DNA of 36,137 nt. Origin: Alistipes senegalensis (GTDB lineage Bacteria > Bacteroidota > Bacteroidia > Bacteroidales > Rikenellaceae). Shown in pieces: positions 22,265-30,650 of this stretch (position 1 is its first letter; each line of letters starts with the position of its first letter). Below the pieces are notes generated by a model that was not told where the DNA came from, did not search any database, and saw only the letters and a list, made by a program, of their open reading frames with translations. The DNA is taken from the NCBI GenBank assembly GCA_023665825.1, contig JAMPDE010000001.1:126337-162473 (forward strand). Reading direction: 5' to 3'. The position numbers were made by a program, and so were the translations under genes.

Positions 22265-24775
22265 TTAAAGTTCCGGTGCCGACGGCTCTGTTTGTTCTGC
22301 CTGCGGACGGGGATACGGCTGGCCGACTTCGTATCCCAAATCGTGCATCCACTCGACCGTCTGCTGGTCGACCGGATCGTTGCGGTCGATCCAACGGCCC
22401 GAAGCGGTCAACTCCTCCTTATAGGCCTCGATGCGCTGCATAATGGGGAAATCGGGCTGTGCGAGCCGCAGGCGGGCCGCCCGTTCCGACGGCCGGACGA
22501 TGCGGTCGAAGACGTCGCGGCGGCTCGGACGGCGCGCACCCTCCCAATGGAATCCTTTGAGGTAGAGCGGCTGGTCGTCGGGCACTTGGTAATCGGGGAA
22601 AATGGGATAGAACTGGTAATCGGGATTCGCCCGCCACGTCATCTGCACCAACTCCCGCTCCTCGAAGTAGAACGAGATGTCGCCGCTCACGATGACGCCC
22701 ATCGTCACGACGACGGGCGGTTCGCCGTCGGTCATGTAGTAGATCGTCTGGGCGTTGCCGACCACGTCGTTGCGATAAATCTGATTGTCGCGGAAGTAGG
22801 CCGTCATCGTCTTGCCCGTAATCTGGTTGTAATAGGTCGTGTCGAGCTCGCTGGACATCACGGGATTGCCGAAGAACTCCGCCCGTGCGATCTGCTGGCG
22901 TTCGGTGAAGACCGTCACGCTGTCCGACGTAATCTGGTTGTTCTGGTTCCAGAACACGGGGTCGATGTACAAGTGCAGGGTCGAGTCGGTGCTGAACCCC
23001 ACGATCGAATCGCAGACCGCCTGAAAATCCGAGCGATAAATCCGCACGTCGCGATACCCCTTTATTAAACGGTAGATGCTGTCCAACGGCAGTTGAGCGG
23101 TTGTATCGGCCAGCTGTTGCACTGCCGCACGCTGTGCCGCCAGCAGCGAATCGAGCATCCGGCCCGAAAGCGAATCCGTTTCGAACGCCACCCGTTCAGC
23201 CAGCGAATCGAGCCGCGCCAGTACTGCCGAATCGACCTTGCCGAACGCCTTGCCTTTGCGCGCGGCACGGGCACGGGCGGCATCCAGTTTCAACCGCGCT
23301 TTTTCGCGCCGGACTTCGGCCTTGCGCGCTTCGCGGGCTTTCTCCGCATCCAATTTCAGCGCGGTTTTCGCCTTGCAGCGAGCCACCGCCGTGTCCAGTT
23401 TGGCTTTCTTCACGGCATCGGCCGCCGCTTTGCGGGCAGCCCGCTCCCGCAGTTTCTGCGCTTTGAGATAGGCCTTGCGGGCCTCGCCGGTCAAGGTGTC
23501 GAGCGGGTCGATGACACGCATCGTGTCGGCCGCAACAGCAGCACCAGCCAATGAATCGGGCGCAGACCGGAAATCGTCGGTCGCCAGCGAATCGGGCAGC
23601 ACGGTTTCCCGCTCGGAAGCACGCTCATCCGCCGGGTCTTCGTCGGCATCGCCGGAACGCCCCTCCGGTGCCGCCTGCACACCTGCCAGCGAATCGGCCA
23701 ACGCCTGCACCCGAGCAAGCGAATCGGCGACCGCCGCCGCACGCACCCTGCGAGCCTCCGCCAACCGGTTGACGGTGTAGAGAAACATCGAATCGGAACG
23801 CATGTAGATCGAATCGCCCTGCGACGTGTCGTAACTGATGACCGCCGGCCGTCGGGTCAGAAAAGCATCGCCGGGCTCCCGCCAATACTCGCCGAAATCG
23901 CCGAAAGCCAGTATCTTGTGCTCGGTGTCGTCGATTTGCAGGTCGCAGCGCAGCACGGCATGGCCCTGCGGCCGGAAGTAATCGAGGCTGTCGCTCCACA
24001 ACTCCTGCCGTTCGGTCAGCAGGTAGCCGTTGCGGGTGACGAAATAGGCCGTGTCGGCCTTGCTGTACGAACCGCGATCGGCGTAAAGGTACTCCCCGTC
24101 GCGGTTCCAGATGTTGGTGCGGTCGAAGAACAACGCGTTGTCGGTCGCCAAATCGTAGACCACCGAATCGCCTTTGAGCGCGTACTCCTCGTTGCGCATC
24201 TGCACGTCGTCGACACTGGCAAGCAGCTTGTCGTCGCCGAAGTAGTAGCCGCGCTGCGATTCGAGCCGGTTCTCGCCGTTGGTCAGGATGCCGCCGCCCG
24301 CGAACTCGCCGACGTTGGTGCGGGTGTTGTAGACGAACGTATAGGTATAGAGCGTGGCGTCGCCGTCGACCACCTTGATGAGGTCGGAGTAGACGCGCGC
24401 CTCGTTGCGGTCGCCGTCGTAATCGGCCCGGTCGCCGTAGACGAAGGTCGTATTCTTATTGATGAGCACGTTGCCGAAGAACTCCCAGTGGCGCTCGGAG
24501 TACTGCACCGCGCTGTCGCAGGCGATCAGCGCGCCGTTGTGCTGGGCGGCGAAGTTACCGACGAGGAAAATCACCGAATCGCCCGGTGAAACGGGACCCG
24601 CATTGTCGGCTTTCCAGTTGATGCGGCGGCGTTCGGTACGGGGCGTTTCGGCCGCTCCCGCCGTTTCCGCCGCCGGAGCGACAGCCTGCGGTTCGGACGG
24701 AACCTGCAGCGACGCGCTGCCGAGCACGGCACCGGCAGCGAACAGCACGACGACTATGGAAACGACCCTGCGCAC
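22265..24775 (-). CDS. OstA/LptA-like lipopolysaccharide-transport protein with a large helical insert
   Basis: The 836-residue protein starts at a GTG (24775), giving a signal-like N-terminus (RRVVSIVVVLFAAGAVLG); only TCC, GTT and CCG separate this from the in-frame upstream stop. Residues about 60-335 and 573-770 are OstA-type beta-jellyroll repeats (DSAVQYSERHWEFFGNVLI, GDRADYDGDRNEARVY, ITGKTMTAYFRDNQIYRNDV), the fold that carries LPS across the periplasm in LptA/LptD. Between them, about 336-572 is an Ala/Lys/Arg-rich charged helical region with repeated DSL units. Family members in Bacteroidota are usually shorter as I recall them. It is the last gene of an operon with two SurA-like chaperones, 9 bp from the preceding stop, which supports a role in outer-membrane assembly. 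Confidence 0.8.
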   Translation of the reverse strand: MRRVVSIVVVLFAAGAVLGSASLQVPSEPQAVAPAAETAGAAETPRTERRRINWKADNAGPVSPGDSVIFLVGNFAAQHNGALIACDSAVQYSERHWEFFGNVLINKNTTFVYGDRADYDGDRNEARVYSDLIKVVDGDATLYTYTFVYNTRTNVGEFAGGGILTNGENRLESQRGYYFGDDKLLASVDDVQMRNEEYALKGDSVVYDLATDNALFFDRTNIWNRDGEYLYADRGSYSKADTAYFVTRNGYLLTERQELWSDSLDYFRPQGHAVLRCDLQIDDTEHKILAFGDFGEYWREPGDAFLTRRPAVISYDTSQGDSIYMRSDSMFLYTVNRLAEARRVRAAAVADSLARVQALADSLAGVQAAPEGRSGDADEDPADERASERETVLPDSLATDDFRSAPDSLAGAAVAADTMRVIDPLDTLTGEARKAYLKAQKLRERAARKAAADAVKKAKLDTAVARCKAKTALKLDAEKAREARKAEVRREKARLKLDAARARAARKGKAFGKVDSAVLARLDSLAERVAFETDSLSGRMLDSLLAAQRAAVQQLADTTAQLPLDSIYRLIKGYRDVRIYRSDFQAVCDSIVGFSTDSTLHLYIDPVFWNQNNQITSDSVTVFTERQQIARAEFFGNPVMSSELDTTYYNQITGKTMTAYFRDNQIYRNDVVGNAQTIYYMTDGEPPVVVTMGVIVSGDISFYFEERELVQMTWRANPDYQFYPIFPDYQVPDDQPLYLKGFHWEGARRPSRRDVFDRIVRPSERAARLRLAQPDFPIMQRIEAYKEELTASGRWIDRNDPVDQQTVEWMHDLGYEVGQPYPRPQAEQTEPSAPEL

Positions 24776-24784
24776 CGGAACGGA

Positions 24785-26185
24785 CTATTTGACCCAACGT
24801 CGGTTCTCGAACTCGCCGTTGCGGAACTCGGGGTCGATGTAGACGTACATGCCGTCGATTTTCTTCGAGAGCCAGTCGGTGAACGAGCGCATCTGCTTAT
24901 CCTGCAAGGCCATCTCCTCGATGTGCAGGTAGTCGGCATCGAGCAACGCGGTGTGCGTGGGGATGATTTCGACCAGCTTGACGATTTTCCCCAGCTGGTT
25001 GCCGATCAGGTCTTTGGTCAGGAACGAGGCGGAAATTTCGCCGGCTTTCAACGGCAGCAACGCGTTGTAATCGTCCAACGCCTGAAACTGGGCGAAATCT
25101 TCGCGCAGGAACTTCGTGACGGTCATCTTGGCGTCGGCCGCGTAACGTTCCAAAAAGTCGTGGTTCGAGACGATGCCGCCGTTCATCTTCGACGCGGCGT
25201 CGTCCGAGAACTTCGCGGCCGCCTGCTCGAACGTCATCGAATCGGCGCGGATCAACCCGCCGATGCTGTCCAGTTCGCGGGCGACGGAGGCCAGTTCGTC
25301 GGTCGTATAGATAGGCAGCAGCAGGATGTGGCGGAAATGGTACAAGTCGCCCCGCTTGTCGATAAGCTGGATGATGTGGAAGCCGAACTGCGACTCGACG
25401 ACCTCCGAAATCTGGCCGGGCTTCATCCCTTCGAGCGCATTGGCGAAGGATTGGTCGAGCGAATTGAGCGTCGTAGGCTCCATTTCGCCGCCGCGCAGGG
25501 CCGCACCGTCCTGCGAATACATGCGGGCGAGGGTCTCGAAGCGCGCCTTGCCCGTGATGATGCGTTCGCGCATGTCGAGCAGCTGCTCGCGCGTACGCTG
25601 TTTCGCTTCGGTCATCGACTTCGGGAAACGGGTGATCTGCGCGTAGACGTACTGGTCGGCAACCAGCGGCAGGCTGTCGCGCGGAATCGACTTGTAGAAA
25701 CGTTCGACCTCGCCGGGCGTGACCGTGATTTTGCCGATCACCTCGTTGCGCATCGACGCGGCATAGGCCTGCTCCTCGTAACGCTGGCGCAGATTGCTGC
25801 GGATGTTGAAGACGGGCATGTGGTGTTTGGCTTCGAGTTCGCGGATCGAACCCTCCTCCGAAATCATCTGCTGGATCTGCTCCTCGACCCGCGCCGCGAT
25901 GTCGCCCGAATTGATCTGCACCGAGTCGATCTGCGCCTGATTGAAAAGCAGTTTCTGCGTCATCAGGGCTTCGAGCGCCTCGTTCATCGGGTCGCGGTCG
26001 GAGGTGTACCCCTCCATGCGCCGCTGGGTCACCAGCATCCGCGCGTAATCGCTCACCTCCGAGTGGAGAATCGACGACCCGCCCACGACGGCGACGATCC
26101 GGTCGAGCATCACCGGCTGTTTCTGGGCGAAAAGCCCCGCGCAACAGAGCGACGCGGCCAGCAGTGCCAAAAAGGTCTTTTTCAT
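24785..26185 (-). CDS. SurA-type periplasmic peptidyl-prolyl cis-trans isomerase
   Basis: The 466-residue chaperone/isomerase helps fold outer-membrane proteins. I chose the ATG at 26185 because it gives a clean signal peptide (MKKTFLALLAASLCCAGLFA); an ATG 13 codons upstream would overlap the preceding gene. An N-terminal SurA-N domain (LDRIVAVVGGSSILHSEV, about 25-165) precedes a canonical parvulin domain. The latter contains FETLARMYSQDGAALRGGEM and GMKPGQISEVVESQFGFHIIQLIDKRG (about 190-280). A second, more degenerate parvulin repeat follows (FRHILLLP... FEQAAAKFSDDAASKMNGGIV). Two parvulin domains match E. coli SurA architecture. It lies 7 bp after the upstream lipoprotein gene and 9 bp before the OstA-like gene. 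Confidence 0.93.
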   Translation of the reverse strand: MKKTFLALLAASLCCAGLFAQKQPVMLDRIVAVVGGSSILHSEVSDYARMLVTQRRMEGYTSDRDPMNEALEALMTQKLLFNQAQIDSVQINSGDIAARVEEQIQQMISEEGSIRELEAKHHMPVFNIRSNLRQRYEEQAYAASMRNEVIGKITVTPGEVERFYKSIPRDSLPLVADQYVYAQITRFPKSMTEAKQRTREQLLDMRERIITGKARFETLARMYSQDGAALRGGEMEPTTLNSLDQSFANALEGMKPGQISEVVESQFGFHIIQLIDKRGDLYHFRHILLLPIYTTDELASVARELDSIGGLIRADSMTFEQAAAKFSDDAASKMNGGIVSNHDFLERYAADAKMTVTKFLREDFAQFQALDDYNALLPLKAGEISASFLTKDLIGNQLGKIVKLVEIIPTHTALLDADYLHIEEMALQDKQMRSFTDWLSKKIDGMYVYIDPEFRNGEFENRRWVK

Positions 26186-26192
26186 TTGCCTG

Positions 26193-27095
26193 TCAGTTTT
26201 TTTCATGCGTTCCACCGGCTTCATTCGGCCCGCCGACGAAGATACGCACCTTGTTCTCCTCCAAACCGCGCGTCATCAGCTCCTCTTCGTGGCGGCGGAT
26301 CACCTCGCCCTGCCGCTGGTTGAAGAGAATCCGGCGGATGATCGTCCGCAGCCGCTCCAACGGAATGGTCTCGCCCTCGCGCCGCACGGCGTCGATTCGG
26401 AAACAATACTGCGACCGGTTGTCGCGCATCTCCTGCACCGCAGCACCGGCCGCCAGCATCGAACGATGGCTCTGCGACTGCACGGCGGGCAGATAACTCA
26501 AAAATTCGGCGAAATCGACCCAGTGTTCCCGTAAATCGGTCGTCGCCAGATCGTTCTTTTCGCACAAGTCCCAAAATTCCTGCTGTTCTTCGGCATTGGC
26601 CGATTTCATCAGTTTTTTCAGTTTGGCGGCCTGCCGGTAACCGTCGCGGAAACGGACGATGACACCCTTCACGATCGGCCGGTCGAGTTTGAAATCGCCC
26701 TTGTGCGCCTCGTAATAGGCCGCTATTTCGGCGTCGGTGAAGACCGTGTCGATGCTGCGGTCGACGTACTGCTGTTCCAGCTTGCGGATCAACAGCGTCT
26801 GCCGGTACTCCTCGACCTGCCGGTCGAGGTCGGCCTCCGAAGCCGAAAAGAGCACTTCGGCCTCCTGCAATTTGAGCTGTTTACGCACCCATCGGTCGAC
26901 GAACACCCGCACGTACGCCGCGCTGTCGGCCCCTTTCACCCCCGCCGGCACGGCCGACTGCACGTCGGTCACGCGGAGTTTGCTGTTGCCGACTTCCGCC
27001 ACGATCGAGTCGCTGGCGAAGTAACGGGGCAACTCCCGGCAACCTGCCAGCAACAACACGGCCGCGACGACGGCTATTTTTCGATTCCGATTCAT
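26193..27095 (-). CDS. SurA-N-like chaperone lipoprotein, no obvious PPIase domain
   Basis: The 300-residue protein has a lipoprotein signal peptide (RKIAVVAAVLLLAGC, lipidated Cys19). It then carries a SurA/PpiC-type N-terminal segment (IVAEVGNSKLRVTDVQSAVP) and mostly long charged helices. The region where a parvulin domain would sit (about 135-235) contains VKGVIVRFRD, DFAEFLSYLPA and the helix QSHRSMLAAGAAVQEM, but lacks the GG-E/M and FGxHII signatures. It is thus probably a non-catalytic chaperone. Bacteroidota often encode two or three such proteins in a row. It is the first gene of the operon, with a -7 box 15 bp before its ATG. Confidence 0.8.
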   Translation of the reverse strand: MNRNRKIAVVAAVLLLAGCRELPRYFASDSIVAEVGNSKLRVTDVQSAVPAGVKGADSAAYVRVFVDRWVRKQLKLQEAEVLFSASEADLDRQVEEYRQTLLIRKLEQQYVDRSIDTVFTDAEIAAYYEAHKGDFKLDRPIVKGVIVRFRDGYRQAAKLKKLMKSANAEEQQEFWDLCEKNDLATTDLREHWVDFAEFLSYLPAVQSQSHRSMLAAGAAVQEMRDNRSQYCFRIDAVRREGETIPLERLRTIIRRILFNQRQGEVIRRHEEELMTRGLEENKVRIFVGGPNEAGGTHEKN

Positions 27096-27109
27096 GCTTT
27101 ATGAGAGGG

Positions 27110-27117
27110 CAAAGATA
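27110..27117 (-). promoter_or_regulatory. promoter -7 box of the chaperone/OstA operon
   Basis: TATCTTTG on the minus strand is followed by CCCTCTC, as at tig, and lies 15 bp before the ATG at 27095. The transcript leader would be only about 5-10 nt. Confidence 0.7.
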
Positions 27118-27184
27118 CACATATTTATTAAATAGGCCGATTCGCTCGCGACCGATTTTATTAAAAACGTCGCAGACAACCGGA

Positions 27185-28042
27185 TTATTGTGCGGTCGGT
27201 TCGGCGTCCCGGTTTTTCTCCGCTTCTTTCAGCTGCCGGAGCGTGCCGTGAATCTTGTAGGCCGAGAAAACCGCCACGACGAGCGCAACGGCATACAGCA
27301 CGGCATAGAGCGTCCGGTTGCCGACCAACTCCGCCAACCGCACGTCGTCGCCGACCGTAATCAGCAGCAGATAAGCAGCCGCATTGTTGATTGCGTGAAG
27401 CAACATCGACGCCCAAAGCGAACCGGTCGCCAGACACAACCACCCCAGAATCAACCCGATAAGCAGGGCGTTGACCACCATCACCGGCACGACGTGCAAC
27501 ACGGCGAAAAAGAGCGACGAACCGATCCAAGCGACCCACACGCCGTACTTCGCCCGCAGCGAACCGAGCACCACGCCCCGACAAACGACCTCCTCGAACA
27601 ACGGCGCGAAGCCGACGAGCATGACGACCGTCCAAATGCCGCGCCCCACTTCGGGCTGCGTATCGGGCAGCAGCGCCAGCAGCGGCTCAGCGACGACATC
27701 GACGGCGAACAGCAAGACGCACGCCCACAGCAACAACGCAGGATTCAGGCGGGCGGTCGAGAACGACACGACCCGCTCCGTTCCGCCCCGTTTGCGACGG
27801 TAGAGCACGATGCCGACGAGCCCCAGACTCATGGCGGTCAGATAAACCAGACAGAGGTAGCGGCCCTGTGCATCGGGCGTCATCTCCGCACCGCCTCCCT
27901 GCACGAATCCGCCGACGAGTGACACCACGAACGCGACCAACACCTGCATACCGAGCAGAATACCCAGCATGGCGCACAAATCGCCGACGGTCGGAAAGGC
28001 GCGGCGCACGGGAACGGGACCGGAAAAATTATTTTCTTCCAT
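27185..28042 (-). CDS. CPBP-family intramembrane glutamic protease
   Basis: The 285-residue membrane protein belongs to the CPBP (Abi/CAAX prenyl protease-like) family. The start is the ATG at 28042 (MEENNFSGPVPV), just after the promoter; the open frame further upstream covers the promoter. About seven or eight membrane helices are predicted. The catalytic motifs are present in order: EEVVCRG (EExxxR), FFAVLHV (FxxxH) and HAINNAAAY (HxxxN). Bacterial members include bacteriocin-immunity and other membrane proteases, but the substrate here cannot be inferred. It is monocistronic, transcribed toward the chaperone operon, with no strong hairpin in the 89-bp gap between the two genes. Confidence 0.92.
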   Translation of the reverse strand: MEENNFSGPVPVRRAFPTVGDLCAMLGILLGMQVLVAFVVSLVGGFVQGGGAEMTPDAQGRYLCLVYLTAMSLGLVGIVLYRRKRGGTERVVSFSTARLNPALLLWACVLLFAVDVVAEPLLALLPDTQPEVGRGIWTVVMLVGFAPLFEEVVCRGVVLGSLRAKYGVWVAWIGSSLFFAVLHVVPVMVVNALLIGLILGWLCLATGSLWASMLLHAINNAAAYLLLITVGDDVRLAELVGNRTLYAVLYAVALVVAVFSAYKIHGTLRQLKEAEKNRDAEPTAQ

Positions 28043-28064
28043 GATACAGAACGGTTTTCGACGG

Positions 28065-28100
28065 TAAAGATACGAATAATTTTTATTAGCGCGACAGACC
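28065..28100 (-). promoter_or_regulatory. promoter of the CPBP gene with the 21-bp repeated element
   Basis: The -7 box TATCTTTA (28072-28065) lies 22 bp before the ATG. The element containing CGCGCTAATAAAAA (28093-28080, minus strand) lies 7 bp upstream of it, the same arrangement as at 577-612. Confidence 0.6.
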
Positions 28101-28239
28101 GTCATCGGGCATCCGAGAGTCATCTGCGCTATCACCCTGATTTGCGGACGCAGACTGCGAAGGACGCCAACGTCGGGCCTTCGCGGGCGAAGGCTGCGGC
28201 CCGCACGACGCAATGCGTCGCTTTTATAGTTTTTATTAT
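28101..28239. other. GC-rich hairpin-bearing intergenic stretch between divergent promoters
   Basis: No gene is visible. CCTTCG/CGAAGG with loop CGGG (28178-28183 and 28188-28193) is a strong hairpin flanked by CGGG/CCCG. CGACGC/GCGTCG with loop AAT (28206-28211 and 28215-28220) is closely related to the palindrome at 13435-13451 and covers the -33 position of the promoter at 28240. Confidence 0.4.
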
Positions 28240-28247
28240 TATCTTTG
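28240..28247 (+). promoter_or_regulatory. candidate promoter -7 box upstream of the lipoprotein gene
   Basis: TATCTTTG is an exact match to the -7 consensus on the plus strand, about 304 bp before the lipoprotein start. This implies either a long leader or a separate short transcript ending near 28430. Confidence 0.55.
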
Positions 28248-28278
28248 TTGCGTCGGGCAACCGGCTGACATATTTTTG

Positions 28279-28371
28279 ATGAAAGTGTTTTCGCTTTTAT
28301 CCTTGTATAGGAATCTGGAAAATTTCATTGCGCAGGGAAGGCAACTCACTCGTCACCTTGTATCGGTATGA
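28279..28371 (+). CDS. possible 30-residue peptide
   Basis: An ATG 31 bp after the -7 box opens a 30-codon frame (MKVFSLLSLYRNLENF...) that ends in TGA. I recognise no family. Evidence is limited to position after a good promoter and before a hairpin, so it may equally be non-coding. Confidence 0.2.
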   Translation: MKVFSLLSLYRNLENFIAQGRQLTRHLVSV

Positions 28372-28381
28372 TTCGGTGTCC

Positions 28382-28430
28382 GGCACGTTCTGTGCCTGCC
28401 CCATATCCGTTACGGGTGTGGGGTATTGTT
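28382..28430 (+). terminator. double hairpin in the lipoprotein leader (possible terminator/attenuator)
   Basis: GGCAC/GTGCC (28382-28386 and 28392-28396) is followed at once by a 10-bp stem CCCCATATCC/GGGTGTGGGG (28399-28408 and 28414-28423, two G-T pairs, loop GTTAC) and a T-rich tract (TATTGTTTATTT). It could end the transcript from 28240 before the lipoprotein gene. Confidence 0.4.
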
Positions 28431-28550
28431 TATTTGCGCAAAGGTATTCCAGAACCTCTATACGGATAAACGAAATTCGGCTCCACACTTTTTTCTTGAA
28501 AATAACCGCATCGAGCGGAGCCGTAGATGCCCCAAACATCTTTTATTATG

Positions 28551-29762
28551 ATGAAATCCATTTTTCATCGGATGTCGGCACTTTCGGTGCTGGCGATGAT
28601 GTTCGTTGCGGGATGCGGCGAATCGAACGACGACGGGCCGAAACCGGTCGAACTGACCGGCGGAACCAAAACCCAGCAAACGGTCTATGCCGATGACGAA
28701 CAGGCACCTGCGCCTATCAAATTCACGGCGGCGGCCGCGTGGACGGCGACCGTTGCCGAAGTGCAGACCAAAGCCGCAGGCGGCAGCGAGGTCGACTGGC
28801 TGACGTTGAGCGCATACAGTGGCGGTGCAGGCGAAGTTTCATTAAACATGCGCCTCGACCCCAACTACACAGGCACAGACCGCAAGGCCGAAATCCGCAT
28901 CGAGTGCGCGGGCACGACCCTCAAAATCACGGTCGAACAAAAGGGCACGAAGCAGGACGGCACCAAGCCAGCCCCCGACCAGCCGACGACCGATCCGAAA
29001 AACCGCATCGTGCGCATCGACGAAAAGTACTTATACTACGAAACGGACAATCCTATCGACGAATACTACGAGTTCGCTTACGACAAAACCGGCCGGGTCG
29101 CAGGAATCAAGCGAGTCCGGTGCGGCAACAGCGAGTATGAAACGGAAGAAAATACGACCGTTACCTACGGCAACAAAACGATCGTCTACGAAATTGCAGG
29201 CAAAGAGAAAACGGGAAAGGAGAACTGGACGATTACCGATACGGCCGTTTTGGACGAACACGGACGGGCCGTTTCGGAGAATTTCTCGGGTGTCGAAGAA
29301 TACGAAGGAGAGCGACACCCGTTTGAAGCAAGTTATCGTTTCACCTACGATGCGGACGGGTATCTCGTCAAAACCGAAGATGTAGACGAAGACTCGAACG
29401 AGGCCGATTCGTATCGGATAACTTGGACGAACGGCAATCCGACGCAGGTGATTTGGACCTACGCAGACCGGACTACTATCGATCGGGCGACTTACGGCAC
29501 CGTCGAGAACAAGGCGAACCTCGACCTAAATTGGTTCATTGCTTTGCAGATGGAAGGGTGGCATTACTCGGTAGGCGAAAACCCGTTCTTGGCAGCAATG
29601 GGTTACATGGGCAAACGCTCGAAGTACATGGCCGAAACCGTAACCGGAACAGGTGCCGAAGACAACCACTCCTATACGAACGAATACCAGTTCGACAGCG
29701 AGGGCCGGATCGTCAAAATCACGAGCGACGACGAGGTGTACACGATCCATTACGCCGAATAA
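28551..29762 (+). CDS. surface lipoprotein with BACON-like domain and DUF4595-type YD-like repeats
   Basis: The 403-residue protein starts at ATG 28551 (28548 is an equally possible ATG). The lipobox MMFVAGC places the lipidated cysteine at residue 22, followed by an acidic stretch typical of surface export in Bacteroidota. Residues about 40-130 look like a BACON domain ([35 protein letters not shown]). After a Thr/Pro/Asp linker, residues about 150-403 contain repeated strand units of the form Y-x-F-x-Y/F-D-x-x-G-x-hydrophobic ([40 protein letters not shown]), as in DUF4595-type lipoproteins. Such proteins are common at the cell surface; the ligand is unknown. A terminator follows 29 bp after the stop. 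Confidence 0.75.
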   Translation: MKSIFHRMSALSVLAMMFVAGCGESNDDGPKPVELTGGTKTQQTVYADDEQAPAPIKFTAAAAWTATVAEVQTKAAGGSEVDWLTLSAYSGGAGEVSLNMRLDPNYTGTDRKAEIRIECAGTTLKITVEQKGTKQDGTKPAPDQPTTDPKNRIVRIDEKYLYYETDNPIDEYYEFAYDKTGRVAGIKRVRCGNSEYETEENTTVTYGNKTIVYEIAGKEKTGKENWTITDTAVLDEHGRAVSENFSGVEEYEGERHPFEASYRFTYDADGYLVKTEDVDEDSNEADSYRITWTNGNPTQVIWTYADRTTIDRATYGTVENKANLDLNWFIALQMEGWHYSVGENPFLAAMGYMGKRSKYMAETVTGTGAEDNHSYTNEYQFDSEGRIVKITSDDEVYTIHYAE

Positions 29763-29791
29763 ACCGCCGGCAGCGACCGACAGCACCGAAG

Positions 29792-29826
29792 CGGGGTTCC
29801 GAAACACGGAGCCCCGTTCGTTTTTG
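29792..29826 (+). terminator. terminator of the lipoprotein gene
   Basis: A 10-bp stem (29792-29801 and 29807-29816, one T-G pair, loop AAACA) is followed by TTCGTTTTT. The T-tract overlaps the TTTG of the parA promoter. Confidence 0.8.
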
Positions 29827-29854
29827 GGATTGCCGAAATAATTTCGTAAATTTG
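29823..29854 (+). promoter_or_regulatory. promoter of parAB
   Basis: TTTG (29823-29826) and TAAATTTG (29847-29854), with a 20-bp spacer, match the consensus. The -7 box lies 30 bp before the parA ATG. Confidence 0.7.
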
Positions 29855-29884
29855 CCCGTTATAAACCCGTTTTCGGAAACCATC

Positions 29885-30643
29885 ATGGCAAAGGTAATCG
29901 CATTAGCCAATCAGAAAGGCGGCGTGGGCAAAACCACCACCGCCATCAACCTCGCGGCATCGCTCGCCCTGCTGGGCAAAAAGGTGCTGCTGCTCGACGC
30001 CGACCCGCAGGCCAACGCCACGTCGGGGCTCGGTTTCGACATCGACCTGCCGGGCATCTACGAATGCCTGACCAGCGAAAAAGATCCGCGCGAGGTGATT
30101 CTCGCGAGCCCGGACGTCAAGAATCTGTGGCTTCTGCCCTCGTCCATCGACTTGGTGGCCGCCGACACGGAGCTGCCCAAGCTCGAAGACGGCCACCATG
30201 TGATGAAACGCATCGTCGACGCGGTGCGCGGCGACTACGACTACCTGTTCATCGACTGCTCGCCCTCGCTGGGCTACACGACGGTCAACATCCTGACGGC
30301 GGCCGATTCGGTGCTGATTCCGGTGCAGTGCGAATACTTGGCGCTGGAAGGGCTGTCGAAGCTGTTGAGCACGATCCGCAAGGTGAAGGGCGCGCTCAAC
30401 CCGTCGCTCGAAATCGAAGGGTTCCTGCTGACGATGTACATGCGCAACCGGCTGAACAACCAAGTCGTGACGGAGGTGCGCGAACACTTCGGCGAACTGG
30501 CCTACGAAACGGTCATCCAACGCAACATCCGGCTGGGCGAGGCCCCCTCGCACGGCAAACCCGTGATGCTCTACGACGCAACGGCCATCGGTTCGGAGAA
30601 CTACCTGAACTTGGCTCGCGAATTTCTGAAGAAAAACAAGTAA
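29885..30643 (+). CDS. parA: chromosome-partitioning ATPase ParA (Soj)
   Basis: ParA is the ATP-dependent, DNA-binding motor that moves ParB-bound origins. The 252-residue protein begins [20 protein letters not shown], with the deviant Walker A KGGVGKTT at 11-18. [12 protein letters not shown] (A' motif), [11 protein letters not shown] (Walker B) and [13 protein letters not shown] follow. The ATG at 29885 gives the universal ParA N-terminus; the frame extends upstream but into the terminator of the previous gene. Size and context (parB next, 7-bp gap) indicate the chromosomal form rather than a plasmid one. Its presence suggests that the window may lie in the origin half of the chromosome. 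Confidence 0.97.
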   Translation: MAKVIALANQKGGVGKTTTAINLAASLALLGKKVLLLDADPQANATSGLGFDIDLPGIYECLTSEKDPREVILASPDVKNLWLLPSSIDLVAADTELPKLEDGHHVMKRIVDAVRGDYDYLFIDCSPSLGYTTVNILTAADSVLIPVQCEYLALEGLSKLLSTIRKVKGALNPSLEIEGFLLTMYMRNRLNNQVVTEVREHFGELAYETVIQRNIRLGEAPSHGKPVMLYDATAIGSENYLNLAREFLKKNK

Positions 30644-30650
30644 CCGAGAT

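Noticed and set aside
28297-28539. 80-codon frame on the minus strand (ending in YRYKVTSELPSLRNEIFQIP)
   Set aside because: It is the mirror of the structured leader, has no recognisable family, and its start overlaps the lipoprotein start region. I kept only the weak minus-strand -7 box as an observation.
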